From positions 1 to 41,224 of the forward strand of contig NZ_FNJL01000038.1 in NCBI RefSeq assembly GCF_900104515.1: a stretch of 41,224 nucleotides of DNA. Direction: 5' to 3'. The first letter of the stretch is position 1, and each line of letters opens with the position of its first letter. Origin of the DNA: Paracidovorax cattleyae (GTDB lineage: Bacteria > Pseudomonadota > Gammaproteobacteria > Burkholderiales > Burkholderiaceae_C). The position numbers were made by a program, and so were the translations under genes. Below the pieces are notes generated by a model that was not told the origin of the DNA, made no database searches, and worked only from the letters and a program-made list of their open reading frames with translations. This document shows positions 20,273 to 28,855 of the stretch, piece by piece.

Positions 20273-21274
20273 TCAATCCACGGTGGCGCCGGTTTCCTTC
20301 ACCACGCGGGCCCACTGCGGCAGTTCCGCCTGCACCAGCGCGCCGAGCTGCGCGGAGGTGCCCTTGAACGGCTCGCAGCCCACGCCGGCCAGCTTGTCCA
20401 CCACGTCCTTCTGGTCCAGCGCGCGGGCCACCTCGGCCTGCAGGCGCGCGACGATGGGCGCCGGTGTACCTGCCGGCGCGAACAGCGCGTACCAGGGCGA
20501 CTGGCCGAAACCCGGCAGCGTCTGGCCGATGGTCGGCACGCCGGGCAGCGCAGCCACGGGGCGGCTGTTGACCACGCCCAGCACCTTGAGCTTGCCGGCC
20601 TTGATGAACGCGATGCAGGAAGGCAGGCTCTGCACCGACAGCGGCACCTGCCCGCCAGCCACGTCCGTCGCGGCGGCGGCCGATCCCTTGTAGGGCACAT
20701 GCTGCAGCCGGATGCCCGCAGCCTTCTGCAGCATCTCGCCGATCAGGTGGTTGAGCGTGCCGTTGCCCGCCGAGGCGATCGCATATTCCCCGGGCTTCGC
20801 CCTGGCGAGCGCGATGAGGCCCGCGATATCGTTCGCGGGGAACGACGGGTGCGCGACCAGCACGTAGCCCGCCGTGGCCACGGGCGCGACGGGCTCGAAA
20901 TCCTTCACCGGATCGAAGCCGGGATTGCGGTAGAGCGCCGGGCCGATGACATGAGCGCTGTCGGCCGTGAGCAGAAGGGTGTAGCCGTCGTGCTTCGCGC
21001 GCGCCGTGGCCGCGGTGGCGAGCGTGCCGCCCGCGCCGGGGCGGTTGTCCACCACCACGCTCTGGCCCATCTGCTCGGACAGGCGCTGCGCCACCACCCG
21101 GGCGATCGCGTCGTTGGCGCCGCCGGCGGCCTGGGGCACGATCAGCGTGACGGGTTTGGAGGGGTAGCCGTCCTGCGCCCGGGCGAATGGAGCGGGAGCG
21201 CAGAGGGTTGCAGCGAGGGCCTGCAGCGCGCAGCGGCGCGGCAGATGGCCGGAGAGGAAAGGGAGCGTGGGCAT
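20273..21274 (-). CDS. Bug/TctC-family periplasmic solute receptor (second copy)
   Basis: A 333-residue receptor with a signal peptide ending near FARAQ, then GYPSKPVTLIVPQAAGG, VVVDNRPGAGGTLA, ASAGNGTLNHLI and VPYKGSAAAATDV. It is clearly a paralogue of the next gene but diverged, so the two may bind different ligands. It lies 84 bp after the HMG-CoA-lyase-like gene and 76 bp before the other receptor. Substrate is unknown; the neighbouring CoA-transferase and lyase suggest a branched or hydroxylated carboxylate. Confidence 0.92.
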   Translation of the reverse strand: MPTLPFLSGHLPRRCALQALAATLCAPAPFARAQDGYPSKPVTLIVPQAAGGANDAIARVVAQRLSEQMGQSVVVDNRPGAGGTLATAATARAKHDGYTLLLTADSAHVIGPALYRNPGFDPVKDFEPVAPVATAGYVLVAHPSFPANDIAGLIALARAKPGEYAIASAGNGTLNHLIGEMLQKAAGIRLQHVPYKGSAAAATDVAGGQVPLSVQSLPSCIAFIKAGKLKVLGVVNSRPVAALPGVPTIGQTLPGFGQSPWYALFAPAGTPAPIVARLQAEVARALDQKDVVDKLAGVGCEPFKGTSAQLGALVQAELPQWARVVKETGATVD

Positions 21275-21358
21275 GGGTTTTGTCTCCTGTCGTCGTCGTG
21301 TTGTTCTGGTCTGCTCTGCCCGGCGTTCGCGCCGCCGCGGCAGTTGTCCCGGCCGGCC

Positions 21359-22345
21359 TTATCGCGCCATCGCCCGCTCCCGGATGGCACCGAAATCCGC
21401 CGGCACCGGGTGCAGGTCCAGGCGCCGGCCGGCCTTGGCGAGCTGGCCGGGAATGTCGTGCCCGATGAGCGCAGGCAGCCGCCGCGCCGCCGCGAGCAGC
21501 GCGGGCAGGTCCACGCCCGTGTCATAGCCCATCAGTTCCAGCGCATGCACGACCTCTTCGCTGCAGACATTGCCCGAGGCACCCGGCGCGTACGGGCAGC
21601 CGCCCAGCCCGCCCAGCGAGGCGTCGAACCGGTCCGCGCCCGCATCGATCGCCGCAAGGACGTTGGCCAGTCCCATGCCGCGCGTGTTGTGGAAGTGCAG
21701 GGTGAACACCATGCCAGGCCAGCGGGCACGCGCGGCGGCCACCAGCGCCGCCACCTGCGCGGGGTACGCCATGCCGGTGGTGTCGCACAGCGTGACGCCG
21801 CCCACGCCCAGGTCCGCGAAGCGCTGCACCCACCCGAACACTTCCGCCTCGGCCACGTCGCCCTCCATCGGGCAGCCGAACACGCACGAGAGCGACACGT
21901 TCACCGCCACGCCCGCGCCCTGCGCCGTCGCCACCACCTGCGCGAGCGACGCGAAGGACTGCGCGCGCGTCATGCGCAGGTTGGCCAGGTTGTGCGTCTC
22001 GCTGGCGGACATCACCAGGTTCAGTTCGTCGGTGCGCGCCTCGATCGCGCGCTCCGCGCCGCGCACGTTCGGCACCAGCGCGGCATAGGCCACGCCGGGG
22101 CGGCGCACGATCTCGCGCATCACGATCTCGGCGTCGCGCAGCGCGGGAATCGCCGCGGGCGACACGAAGGCCGTCACCTCGATTTTCGCCAGGCCCGCAT
22201 CCGACAGGGCGTCCACCAGTGCGATCTTGTCTTCGGTGGGCACGAAGGCCTGCTCCATCTGCAGGCCGTCGCGCGTGCCCACCTCCTGCATGTGGATGCG
22301 GCGCCCGGCGCCGTGCCACACGGGTTCGGTCGCGTTGCCGTTCAT
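21359..22345 (-). CDS. Hydroxymethylglutaryl-CoA lyase family protein
   Basis: A 328-residue TIM-barrel lyase of the HMGL-like family, which splits 3-hydroxy-3-methylacyl-CoA-type esters by retro-aldol/Claisen chemistry. QEVGTRDGLQME is the N-terminal metal/substrate motif. HFHNTRGMGLAN carries metal-binding histidines. GLGGCPYAPGASGN near the C-terminus matches the active-site cysteine signature of HMG-CoA lyase. The start overlaps the upstream CoA-transferase stop by 4 nt, so the two are coupled. The substrate may be HMG-CoA or a relative such as citramalyl-CoA. Confidence 0.9.
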   Translation of the reverse strand: MNGNATEPVWHGAGRRIHMQEVGTRDGLQMEQAFVPTEDKIALVDALSDAGLAKIEVTAFVSPAAIPALRDAEIVMREIVRRPGVAYAALVPNVRGAERAIEARTDELNLVMSASETHNLANLRMTRAQSFASLAQVVATAQGAGVAVNVSLSCVFGCPMEGDVAEAEVFGWVQRFADLGVGGVTLCDTTGMAYPAQVAALVAAARARWPGMVFTLHFHNTRGMGLANVLAAIDAGADRFDASLGGLGGCPYAPGASGNVCSEEVVHALELMGYDTGVDLPALLAAARRLPALIGHDIPGQLAKAGRRLDLHPVPADFGAIRERAMAR

Positions 22346-23565
22346 TGCACCACCCCCTTCTCGCGCAGCAGCGCGATCTGGGCGTCGCTCAGGCCCGCCT
22401 CGCGCAGTACCGCGTCGGTGTCGTCGCCCAGGTGCGGGGCGCTGGAGCGGATGGTGCCCGGCGTGGCCGAGAGCTTGGGCACGATGCCCGGCACCTCCAC
22501 CGTGTAGCCGTCGCGCGTCGCCTGCGGCAGCAGCATGCCGCGCGCCCGGTAGTGCGGGTCTTCCGCGATATCCCGCGCCGTATAGACCTTGCCGGCCGGC
22601 ACGCGCGCGGCAGCGAGCGTTTCCATCACCTCGGCCACGGTGCGGCGGGCCGTCCAGGCGCCGATCGCGGCGTCGATCTCCTGCACGCGCGCCACGCGGC
22701 CGGCATTGCTCGCGAGGTCGGGCGCCGCGGCGAGGTCCGGCCGGCCGATGGACTCCATCAGCCGCCGGAAGATGCTGTCGCCGTTGCCCGCCACCAGCAC
22801 CCAGCCGTCCGTGCAGGGGTAGGCGTTGGAAGGCGCGATGCCCGGCAGTGCGCTGCCGGCGGCGTCGCGCACCGCGCCGAAGGCGCTGTATTCCGGAATC
22901 AGGCTTTCCATCACGTTGAACACCGCCTCGTGCAGCGCCACGTCGATCACCTGCCCCTGTCCGCCGTTCACCTTGCGGTGGTAGAGCGCGGTGAGCACGC
23001 CGATGGCGCCATGCAGCGCCGCCAGCGTGTCGCCGATCGACACCCCCACGCGGACCGGCACGCGGCCCGGCTCGCCCGTCAGGTGCCGCAGGCCGCCCAT
23101 GGCCTCGCCGATCACGCCGAAGCCCGGCAGGTCGCGGTAGGGCCCCGTCTGACCGTAGCCCGAGATGCGCAGGATGACCAGCCCGGGGTTGAGCGCGTGC
23201 AGCTCCTCGGGCGACATGCCCCAGCCCTCCAGCGTGCCGGGGCGGAAATTCTCGATCAGCACGTCGGCCTCGGCGATCAGCCGGCGCGCGATGTCCTGAC
23301 CCTCGGGCAGGCGCAGGTCCAGTGCCACCGAGCGCTTGTTGCGCGACTGCACCTGCCACCAGACCGACGTTCCCTCCTTGAGCATGCGCCAGTTGCGCAG
23401 CGGATCGCCCGTGCCGGTGGCCTCGATCTTCACCACCTCGGCGCCGAATTCGCCCAGGGTCTTGCCGCAGAACGGCCCGGCGATCAGTTGTCCCATCTCG
23501 ATCACCCGCACGCCCGCCAGGGCCGAGGGGGTGGCGTCCTGCGCCGGTGCCTGCGTTGCTTCCAT
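22342..23565 (-). CDS. CaiB/BaiF family (class III) CoA-transferase-like protein
   Basis: A 407-residue family III CoA-transferase-like protein. Marks are GVRVIEMGQLIAGPF, GAEVVKIE, NKRSVALDL and ENFRPGTLEGWG. It would attach CoA to a carboxylate that the downstream lyase then cleaves. At the place of the usual catalytic aspartate (PGYD in formyl-CoA transferase relatives) this protein reads PGFG (Gly150), with Glu154 the nearest acid. Start chosen at 23565, which has AGGAAA upstream; in-frame ATGs at 23583 and further out are alternatives. First gene of the operon and divergent from a LysR regulator. Confidence 0.88.
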   Translation of the reverse strand: MEATQAPAQDATPSALAGVRVIEMGQLIAGPFCGKTLGEFGAEVVKIEATGTGDPLRNWRMLKEGTSVWWQVQSRNKRSVALDLRLPEGQDIARRLIAEADVLIENFRPGTLEGWGMSPEELHALNPGLVILRISGYGQTGPYRDLPGFGVIGEAMGGLRHLTGEPGRVPVRVGVSIGDTLAALHGAIGVLTALYHRKVNGGQGQVIDVALHEAVFNVMESLIPEYSAFGAVRDAAGSALPGIAPSNAYPCTDGWVLVAGNGDSIFRRLMESIGRPDLAAAPDLASNAGRVARVQEIDAAIGAWTARRTVAEVMETLAAARVPAGKVYTARDIAEDPHYRARGMLLPQATRDGYTVEVPGIVPKLSATPGTIRSSAPHLGDDTDAVLREAGLSDAQIALLREKGVVQ

Positions 23566-23614
23566 GCGTGTCGTTTCCTGCATGGCGCGGATCATGCCCA
23601 GGCCGGCACGGCCC

Positions 23615-23651
23615 GCAAAACGCCCAATCGAGAAGGTGCCATCGCAAAACG
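23615..23651. promoter_or_regulatory. Direct repeats in the LysR/CoA-transferase divergent promoter
   Basis: GCAAAACG occurs at 23615-23622 and again at 23644-23651, 29 bp apart, inside the 105-bp gap between divergent start codons. Position suggests regulator binding; the usual LysR T-N11-A dyad is not obvious, so the function is only inferred. Confidence 0.35.
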
Positions 23652-23670
23652 GCATGGCAGACTATCGCCC

Positions 23671-24576
23671 ATGAAACTCGATCCCGTGTCCCTGCGCCTG
23701 TTCGTGGCAGTGATGGAGGAAAACGCCATCGCCCGCGCCGCCGCGCGCCAGCACATCGCCGCCTCGGCCGCCAGCCGCCGTCTCGCGGAGCTGGAGGATG
23801 CCCTGGGCGTGGACCTGTTCGCGCGCAGCAACCGCGGCAGCGAGCCCACGGCCGCCGCCTATGCGCTGCTGCACATGGCGCGCGGCGTGCTCAACGACCT
23901 GGACGGCATCGCCGCGCAGATGGGCGACTTCCGCGCCGGGGTGCGGGGCCAGGTGCGCGTGGTGGCCAACATCTCGGCCATCACCCAGTTCCTGCCCGGA
24001 GACCTGCAGCGCTTCATGGCCGCCCATCCCCAGGTGCAGGTGCGCCTGGAGGAGCAGATCAGCAGCGCCATCGCCCGCTCCGTGGCGGAAAACGCGGCCG
24101 ACATCGGCATCCTCAACCACGGCAACTACGGCGACCGCGTGGCGCTGCTGCCCTACCGGGAGGACGAGCTGGTGCTGGTGGCGCCGCGGGGACATGCCCT
24201 GGCGCGGCGCCGTAGCGTGCGCCTGGCCGAGGCGCTGCATTGCGACTTCGTCGGCGTGCACCCGGGCAGCGCCATCAACAACCTGCTCACGCGCGCGGCC
24301 GCGGAAGCCGGCCAGCCCCTGCGGCTGCGCATCCAGGTGACCAGCTACGACGCCCTCTGCCTGATGGTGTCCGCCGGCCTGGGCGTGGGCGTGCTGCCGC
24401 GCGGCAGTGCCCGGCTCTACCTGGGCACCCTGCCGCTGCGCACCGTGGCGCTGGCCGAGCCCTGGGCACGGCGCCAGCTGTCGCTGTGCGTACGGGCGGG
24501 CGACGCGCTCTCCAGCGCGGCACGCCTGCTCGCGGACCACCTGCGCGCGGATCCGACCGCGGAGGCCGCGCCATGA
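23671..24576 (+). CDS. LysR-family transcriptional regulator
   Basis: A 301-residue regulator. The N-terminal winged HTH (MKLDPVSLRLFVAVMEE, then AAASRRLAELEDALGVDLF in outline) covers about residues 1-62. A periplasmic-binding-protein-like effector domain starts near 90 (GQVRVVANISAITQFLPG). It is divergent from the CoA-transferase/HMGL/Bug operon and probably controls it in response to a pathway acid. Its last codons overlap the start of earP (ATGA at 24573-24576), so ribosomes finishing this regulator can start on earP. Confidence 0.92.
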   Translation: MKLDPVSLRLFVAVMEENAIARAAARQHIAASAASRRLAELEDALGVDLFARSNRGSEPTAAAYALLHMARGVLNDLDGIAAQMGDFRAGVRGQVRVVANISAITQFLPGDLQRFMAAHPQVQVRLEEQISSAIARSVAENAADIGILNHGNYGDRVALLPYREDELVLVAPRGHALARRRSVRLAEALHCDFVGVHPGSAINNLLTRAAAEAGQPLRLRIQVTSYDALCLMVSAGLGVGVLPRGSARLYLGTLPLRTVALAEPWARRQLSLCVRAGDALSSAARLLADHLRADPTAEAAP

Positions 24577-25673
24577 CCGCCGCCGCGCCCCTTGCCTGGG
24601 ACCTCTTCTGCCGCGTCATCGACAACTTCGGCGACATCGGCGTCTGCTGGCGGCTCGCGGCCCAGCTCGGCGCGCTCGGCCACCGCGTGCGGCTGTGGAC
24701 GGACGACGCCACCGCCCTCGCCTGGATGGCACCGGAGGGCGCACCGGGCGTGCAGGTGCTGCCCTGGCCTGCCGCCGAAACAGTGTCCGCCGGGCCGGGC
24801 GACGTGCTCGTTGAGGCCTTCGGCTGCGACGTGCCCGGGGCATTCCTCGCCCGCCTGCCCGCCGCCGGCGGACCGCAGGCCGCACGGCGCCCCGTGTGGA
24901 TCAACCTGGAGTACCTTTCGGCCGAGGCCTGCGTCGAGCGCAGCCACCGCCTGCCCTCGCCGCTCTTCTCCGGCCCCGGCGCCGGGCGCACCCGCTGGTT
25001 CTTCTACCCGGGCTTCACGCAGCGCACGGGCGGCCTGCTGCACGAGCCGGACCTGGCCGCGCGCCAGGCAACCTTCGACCGCACCGCCTGGCGCGCCCGC
25101 CATGGCGTGGCCGCGGACGCGCTGGCCGTCTCGCTGTTCTGCTATGAGCCGGCCGGGCTGCCCGCGCTGCTGCGCCACCTCGGCGAAGCGCCGCGCGCCC
25201 ACCTGCTGGCCACCCCGGGGCGCGCCACCGCCGCCGTGCGCGCCGCGCTGGCGGGCGGCCCGGCCGCGAAGGCCCCGCCCCCCGGCCAGCCGGACATCAC
25301 CTATCTGCCGCACTGCCCGCAGCCCGCATTCGACGAGATGCTGTGGGCCTGCGACCTGAACGCCGTGCGCGGCGAAGACTCGCTGGTGCGCGCGCTCTGG
25401 GCCGGCCAGCCCTTCGTCTGGCACATCTACCCGCAGGACGACGGCGCGCACCATGCCAAGCTCGACGCCTTCCTCGACTGGCTGCTGGCACCGGCCGCCC
25501 TGCGGCACTTCCACCACGCCTGGAACGGCATCGCGGATCCGGCCGGCCTGCCCGCTCCGACGGCCTCCCGCCTCGCCGAGTGGCGCGAATGCGTGCAGGC
25601 GGCGCGCGGCCGCCTGTTCGCGCAGGACGACCTCGTGACGCAACTGCTCGGGTTCGTCCAGGAAAAAAGCTAA
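24573..25673 (+). CDS. earP: EF-P arginine rhamnosyltransferase EarP
   Basis: A 366-residue GT-B glycosyltransferase that transfers rhamnose from dTDP-beta-L-rhamnose to an arginine of elongation factor P. The N-terminal motif [17 protein letters not shown] carries the acidic residues (D17, D21) that match the catalytic region of characterised EarP. The nucleotide-sugar-binding region [20 protein letters not shown], then YPQDDGAH, lies near residues 265-290. Its target efp is the next gene, 169 bp away. The start lies within the LysR stop, an unusual coupling. A weak TAAAAT -10-like box at the end of the gene may belong to efp. Confidence 0.95.
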   Translation: MTAAAPLAWDLFCRVIDNFGDIGVCWRLAAQLGALGHRVRLWTDDATALAWMAPEGAPGVQVLPWPAAETVSAGPGDVLVEAFGCDVPGAFLARLPAAGGPQAARRPVWINLEYLSAEACVERSHRLPSPLFSGPGAGRTRWFFYPGFTQRTGGLLHEPDLAARQATFDRTAWRARHGVAADALAVSLFCYEPAGLPALLRHLGEAPRAHLLATPGRATAAVRAALAGGPAAKAPPPGQPDITYLPHCPQPAFDEMLWACDLNAVRGEDSLVRALWAGQPFVWHIYPQDDGAHHAKLDAFLDWLLAPAALRHFHHAWNGIADPAGLPAPTASRLAEWRECVQAARGRLFAQDDLVTQLLGFVQEKS

Positions 25674-25842
25674 AATCCAGGGTTTTGCGCCCAAAAGGGG
25701 CGGCATGCGTATTTCCGCATGCCGGCCGGCGCATCCCCCCGCCGCGGAACCTGCCCGGCGCCCTGCCGCACCGCCGCGCTCGCCGCCGGCCTTCGGGGGG
25801 CGCTCCGGTGCGTTGAGCGGCCCCAACCCAGGCAGACCTGCT

Positions 25843-26397
25843 ATGAAAATCGCTCAAGAAATCCGCGCCGGCAACGTGATCATGCACGGCAAGGACCCGA
25901 TGATCGTCCTCAAGACCGAATACGCACGCGGCGGCCGCGGCGCCGCCACCGTGCGCATGAAGCTCAAGGCCCTGCTGAACAACATGGGCACCGAAGTGGT
26001 GTTCAAGGCCGACGACAAGATCGACAACGTGATCCTGGACAAGAAGGAGTGCACCTACTCCTACTTCGCCGACCCGATGTACGTGTGCATGGACTCCGAG
26101 TACAACCAGTACGAAGTCGAAGCCGAGAACATGGGCGACGCGCTGAACTACCTGGAAGACGGCATGTCCGTCGAAGTGGTGTTCTACGACGGCAAGGCCA
26201 TCTCGGTCGAACTGCCCACCAGCGTCGAGCGCGAAATCACCTGGACCGAGCCCGCTGTCAAGGGCGACACGTCCGGCAAGGTGCTCAAGCCCGCCAAGAT
26301 CGCCACCGGCTTCGAAGTGCCGGTGCCCCTGTTCGTGAACCAGGGCGACAAGATCGAAATCGACACCCGCACGGGCGAGTACCGCAAGCGCGTCTGA
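25843..26397 (+). CDS. efp: Elongation factor P (arginine-rhamnosylated type)
   Basis: A 184-residue three-domain translation factor that rescues ribosomes stalled at polyproline stretches. The modification loop reads [13 protein letters not shown], with Arg32 at its tip, the residue rhamnosylated by EarP; lysine-modified types have Lys here. The ATG at 25843 starts [15 protein letters not shown]. The [17 protein letters not shown] ending is the EF-P signature. The 25674-25842 gap is GC-rich with no gene. A terminator follows. Confidence 0.97.
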   Translation: MKIAQEIRAGNVIMHGKDPMIVLKTEYARGGRGAATVRMKLKALLNNMGTEVVFKADDKIDNVILDKKECTYSYFADPMYVCMDSEYNQYEVEAENMGDALNYLEDGMSVEVVFYDGKAISVELPTSVEREITWTEPAVKGDTSGKVLKPAKIATGFEVPVPLFVNQGDKIEIDTRTGEYRKRV

Positions 26398-26440
26398 GCA
26401 GGTTGCGCGCCACACGGCGCGCCCATCCCGTTCACCCTGG

Positions 26441-26477
26441 AAAAGGCACCCGCCATTCACATGGCCGGTGCCTTTTT
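26441..26477 (+). terminator. Rho-independent terminator of efp
   Basis: A 10-bp perfect stem (26441-26450 with 26467-26476) is followed by a T-run. With its A-rich left arm it could also serve the minus strand, where the XRE-cupin gene ends at 26511. Confidence 0.85.
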
Positions 26478-26510
26478 CATTGCACGGCCAGGGCAGGCGC
26501 GTGAGGGGGC

Positions 26511-27074
26511 TCAGGGATGCTCGATCAGCAGGACTGCCGTGGTGTGCGGCTCGAGCGCCTCGAACACATGCCTCGCGTCCGCCGCATAACGGGCGTAGTC
26601 CCCCGGGGCCAGTTCCACCGGCCGGTCGGCCGGCCCGACACGGGCGCGGCCGCTGCACAGCACGATATGCTCGACCGTACCGGGCAGATGGCTGTCCGAC
26701 GCCCGGGGTTCTCCAGGCTGCACCACCAGGCGGTAAAGATCGCGCTGCATGCCGGCGGGACACACTGCCAGGAGCGTTGCGGCGTAGTTCGCCTGCTCGG
26801 ACGCCAGCGCCACGCCTTCGTTCGCCCGGACGACATGCACGTGGGCGGAGGGTTCGGCGATCAGCCGCGTCACCTGCACCCCGAGGGCCGTCGCCAGCGC
26901 CCAGAGTGTTTCCAGGCTGGGGTTGCCGCTGCCGGCCTCCAGCTGCGACAGGGTGGATTTGGCGATCCGGGCGCGCTTGGCCAATTCCGACACGGAAAGG
27001 CCCAATCGCTCCCGTTCACGCCGGACGGCGGAGGCCAGCAGGTCGATCGGCGATGACAGGGGTACGGGGGCCAT
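26511..27074 (-). CDS. XRE-family regulator with C-terminal cupin domain
   Basis: A 187-residue regulator. An HTH_3 domain at about residues 12-68 reads RRERERLGLSVSELAKRA, then AKSTLSQLEAGSGNPSLETLW. A cupin sensor at about 105-180 includes LPGTVEHIVLCSGRARVG and ELAPGDYARYAADARHVFEAL. It is divergent from an EamA exporter gene that it likely controls. I chose ATG 27074: a start at 27122 would put coding sequence across an operator-like repeat. Such XRE-cupin proteins usually repress a neighbouring transporter and sense a small metabolite, often an amino acid or amine. Confidence 0.87.
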   Translation of the reverse strand: MAPVPLSSPIDLLASAVRRERERLGLSVSELAKRARIAKSTLSQLEAGSGNPSLETLWALATALGVQVTRLIAEPSAHVHVVRANEGVALASEQANYAATLLAVCPAGMQRDLYRLVVQPGEPRASDSHLPGTVEHIVLCSGRARVGPADRPVELAPGDYARYAADARHVFEALEPHTTAVLLIEHP

Positions 27075-27100
27075 GTTTTCATTCAACAAATCAAACAATC

Positions 27101-27116
27101 GTTCGATTTGACGAAC
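27101..27116. promoter_or_regulatory. Operator-like repeat, copy 1
   Basis: GTTCGATTTGACGAAC, an inverted repeat (GTTCG/CGAAC) of 16 bp in the divergent promoter of the XRE-cupin and EamA genes. It contains TTGACG, usable as a -35 box toward the exporter. Confidence 0.65.
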
Positions 27117-27147
27117 GACCAATGAAAGCCCATCATACCGCTCGATT

Positions 27148-27163
27148 GTTCTTTTTGACGAAC
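27148..27163. promoter_or_regulatory. Operator-like repeat, copy 2
   Basis: GTTCTTTTTGACGAAC matches copy 1 at 14 of 16 positions and has the same orientation, 47 bp away. Two equal sites suggest binding of two regulator dimers between the divergent genes. Confidence 0.65.
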
Positions 27164-27227
27164 AAGAGAACGAATCCCCCTTCCCCCTTTGGCGCCGATC
27201 CCGGTGCGTCCCCTACGGAGTCCGCTC

Positions 27228-28226
27228 ATGAACCCGATAACCGCCGGCATGCTGCAGATGACCACGGCGATGGTTATCGCCGGCACCGTAGGCTGGTGCG
27301 TACTGCTGACCGGAATGCCGGCGGCTTCGGTGGTGTTCTGGCGCTGCGCATTCGGGGCTCTGGCACTTGCATGGATCGTCATCGGCAAACATCGGACAAG
27401 CCTTCGTGGCATCGGCCTGGGGCAGGCAGGCATGGCAGCGCTCGGTGGCGTGGCGCTCGCCGCCAGCTGGGCTCTGCTCTTCGCAGCCTATTCGCATGCG
27501 TCCATCGCCATTGCTACCGTCACCTACCACACCCAGCCTTTCATGCTGGCAGCTCTCGGCGCGCTGTTCTTCGGCGAAAGGATGACACCTTCACAAGGGG
27601 GGTGGCTGGGCCTGGCATTCGTCGGGCTGGTGCTCATCGTCATCGGCGCAACGACATCCGGCGTGCCGCCGTCCGCCTACCTGTCCGGGTTCGGGCTCGC
27701 GCTGGCAGCCGCATTTTTCTACGCGCTGGCAGCCGCCGTCACCAAAAAACTGCACGATGTGCCGGCCCGCCTGATCGTGCTGATCCAGCTCATCGTGGGC
27801 AGCGTGCTTCTGCTGCCGTTCGCCGCCCTGCCCACGGGCGCATCGGCACCGGCAGTCTGGGCCCTGCTGGCAGCTATCGGAGGCGTCCACACGGGCCTCA
27901 TGTCCACACTGCTCTATAGCGCCATCCAGAAGCTGCCGACGTCCACAGTCGGCGTGCTGTCGTTCATCTATCCCATCGTGGCCATCCTGGTCGATGCCTG
28001 GGCGTTCGGGCACTGGCTCGGGCGGGTGCAGATCGGCGGCGCGGTAGCGATCCTGTGGGCCGTGGCGGGGACCCACTTCGGCTGGCGGATCGGCTCCCTG
28101 CGCCGCCGAGCGTGGCCCGGAGGCTGCAGCGGGGCCGACAACGCCGTCAGGAAGGAAGAGACTGCAGCGCCGCGTCATGCGCGCGCTGCAGCAGGCGCCG
28201 GCGGATCAGGCCGCTCGCCGGCCTGA
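27228..28226 (+). CDS. EamA/DMT-superfamily transporter
   Basis: A 332-residue inner-membrane protein with two EamA repeats, about ten hydrophobic segments. Repeat 1 covers about residues 5-140 and includes AASVVFWRCAFGALALA and TVTYHTQPFMLAALGALFFGE; repeat 2 follows from about 150. Members export amino acids or metabolites. The start at 27228 has ACGGAG 7 nt upstream. It is divergent from the XRE-cupin regulator. The C-terminal tail of about 45 polar residues overlaps the opposite-strand SRPBCC-like gene by 80 bp, so the stop may have drifted outward. Confidence 0.87.
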   Translation: MNPITAGMLQMTTAMVIAGTVGWCVLLTGMPAASVVFWRCAFGALALAWIVIGKHRTSLRGIGLGQAGMAALGGVALAASWALLFAAYSHASIAIATVTYHTQPFMLAALGALFFGERMTPSQGGWLGLAFVGLVLIVIGATTSGVPPSAYLSGFGLALAAAFFYALAAAVTKKLHDVPARLIVLIQLIVGSVLLLPFAALPTGASAPAVWALLAAIGGVHTGLMSTLLYSAIQKLPTSTVGVLSFIYPIVAILVDAWAFGHWLGRVQIGGAVAILWAVAGTHFGWRIGSLRRRAWPGGCSGADNAVRKEETAAPRHARAAAGAGGSGRSPA

Positions 28227-28710
28227 TCAGCAGCCAGTACAGGCGAAAGCGCCGCAGTGCGGCGTCATCGCCGCACCAGACGCGGGTGCGCGTCGTCAGC
28301 CGCGTCCCGGCGCCCTCCGGGGCCGCCGTGAAGTTCATCACCAGCTTGGCGATGCCCGCCGCATCCAGGGCATCGAAGGCCGCGGCGTCGCGCATCTCGA
28401 TCAGTCCATAGTCCGATTGCCAGAAGCGGCCTGCCAGGCCGAACGCGAGTTCACGGTCGCCGTCCCGCCCGAGGGGCGTGAAGTTGGCGACGCTGAACGC
28501 GGGACGGTGTTTCAGGCGGGAGGTGAATCCCAGCCGGCCGGCGAGGCGGTCGGGCGTCTCGCGCAACGCGATCAATCCGCGGGCGATCGGGTCGTCCAGC
28601 ACTTCGGGACGGCCGAGCACATCGAGCACGCGGGCCGGCGAGGCCGGGATATGCCGGCTGTGCTCCTCTGCGAACTGATGGCGCGGCAGGTAGTGGTCGA
28701 TCAGGCTCAT
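28147..28710 (-). CDS. SRPBCC-like hypothetical protein
   Basis: A 187-residue soluble protein with no signal peptide. The stretch EEHSRHIPASPARVLDVL near the N-terminus, then FTAAPEGAGTRLTTRTRVWC and a C-terminal YWLLIRPASGLIRRRLLQ helix, resemble START/SRPBCC-fold ligand-binding or cyclase-like proteins. I cannot name a substrate. It converges with the EamA gene, sharing 80 bp at the 3' ends. It is divergent from the secreted protein gene at 28856. Confidence 0.65.
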   Translation of the reverse strand: MSLIDHYLPRHQFAEEHSRHIPASPARVLDVLGRPEVLDDPIARGLIALRETPDRLAGRLGFTSRLKHRPAFSVANFTPLGRDGDRELAFGLAGRFWQSDYGLIEMRDAAAFDALDAAGIAKLVMNFTAAPEGAGTRLTTRTRVWCGDDAALRRFRLYWLLIRPASGLIRRRLLQRAHDAALQSLPS

Positions 28711-28855
28711 GCGCCCATTATTGGACCGGAAATCTCCCTGGCGAGGCCGCGCCGGCCGTTCAGCGCTTTTCAGAACGATTCAGCCGCCCTTCAGTGCAGG
28801 GCGCCGGGCACTGCCAAAAATGGCCACGGAGCTTTTTCTCCAGGGAGAACACACC

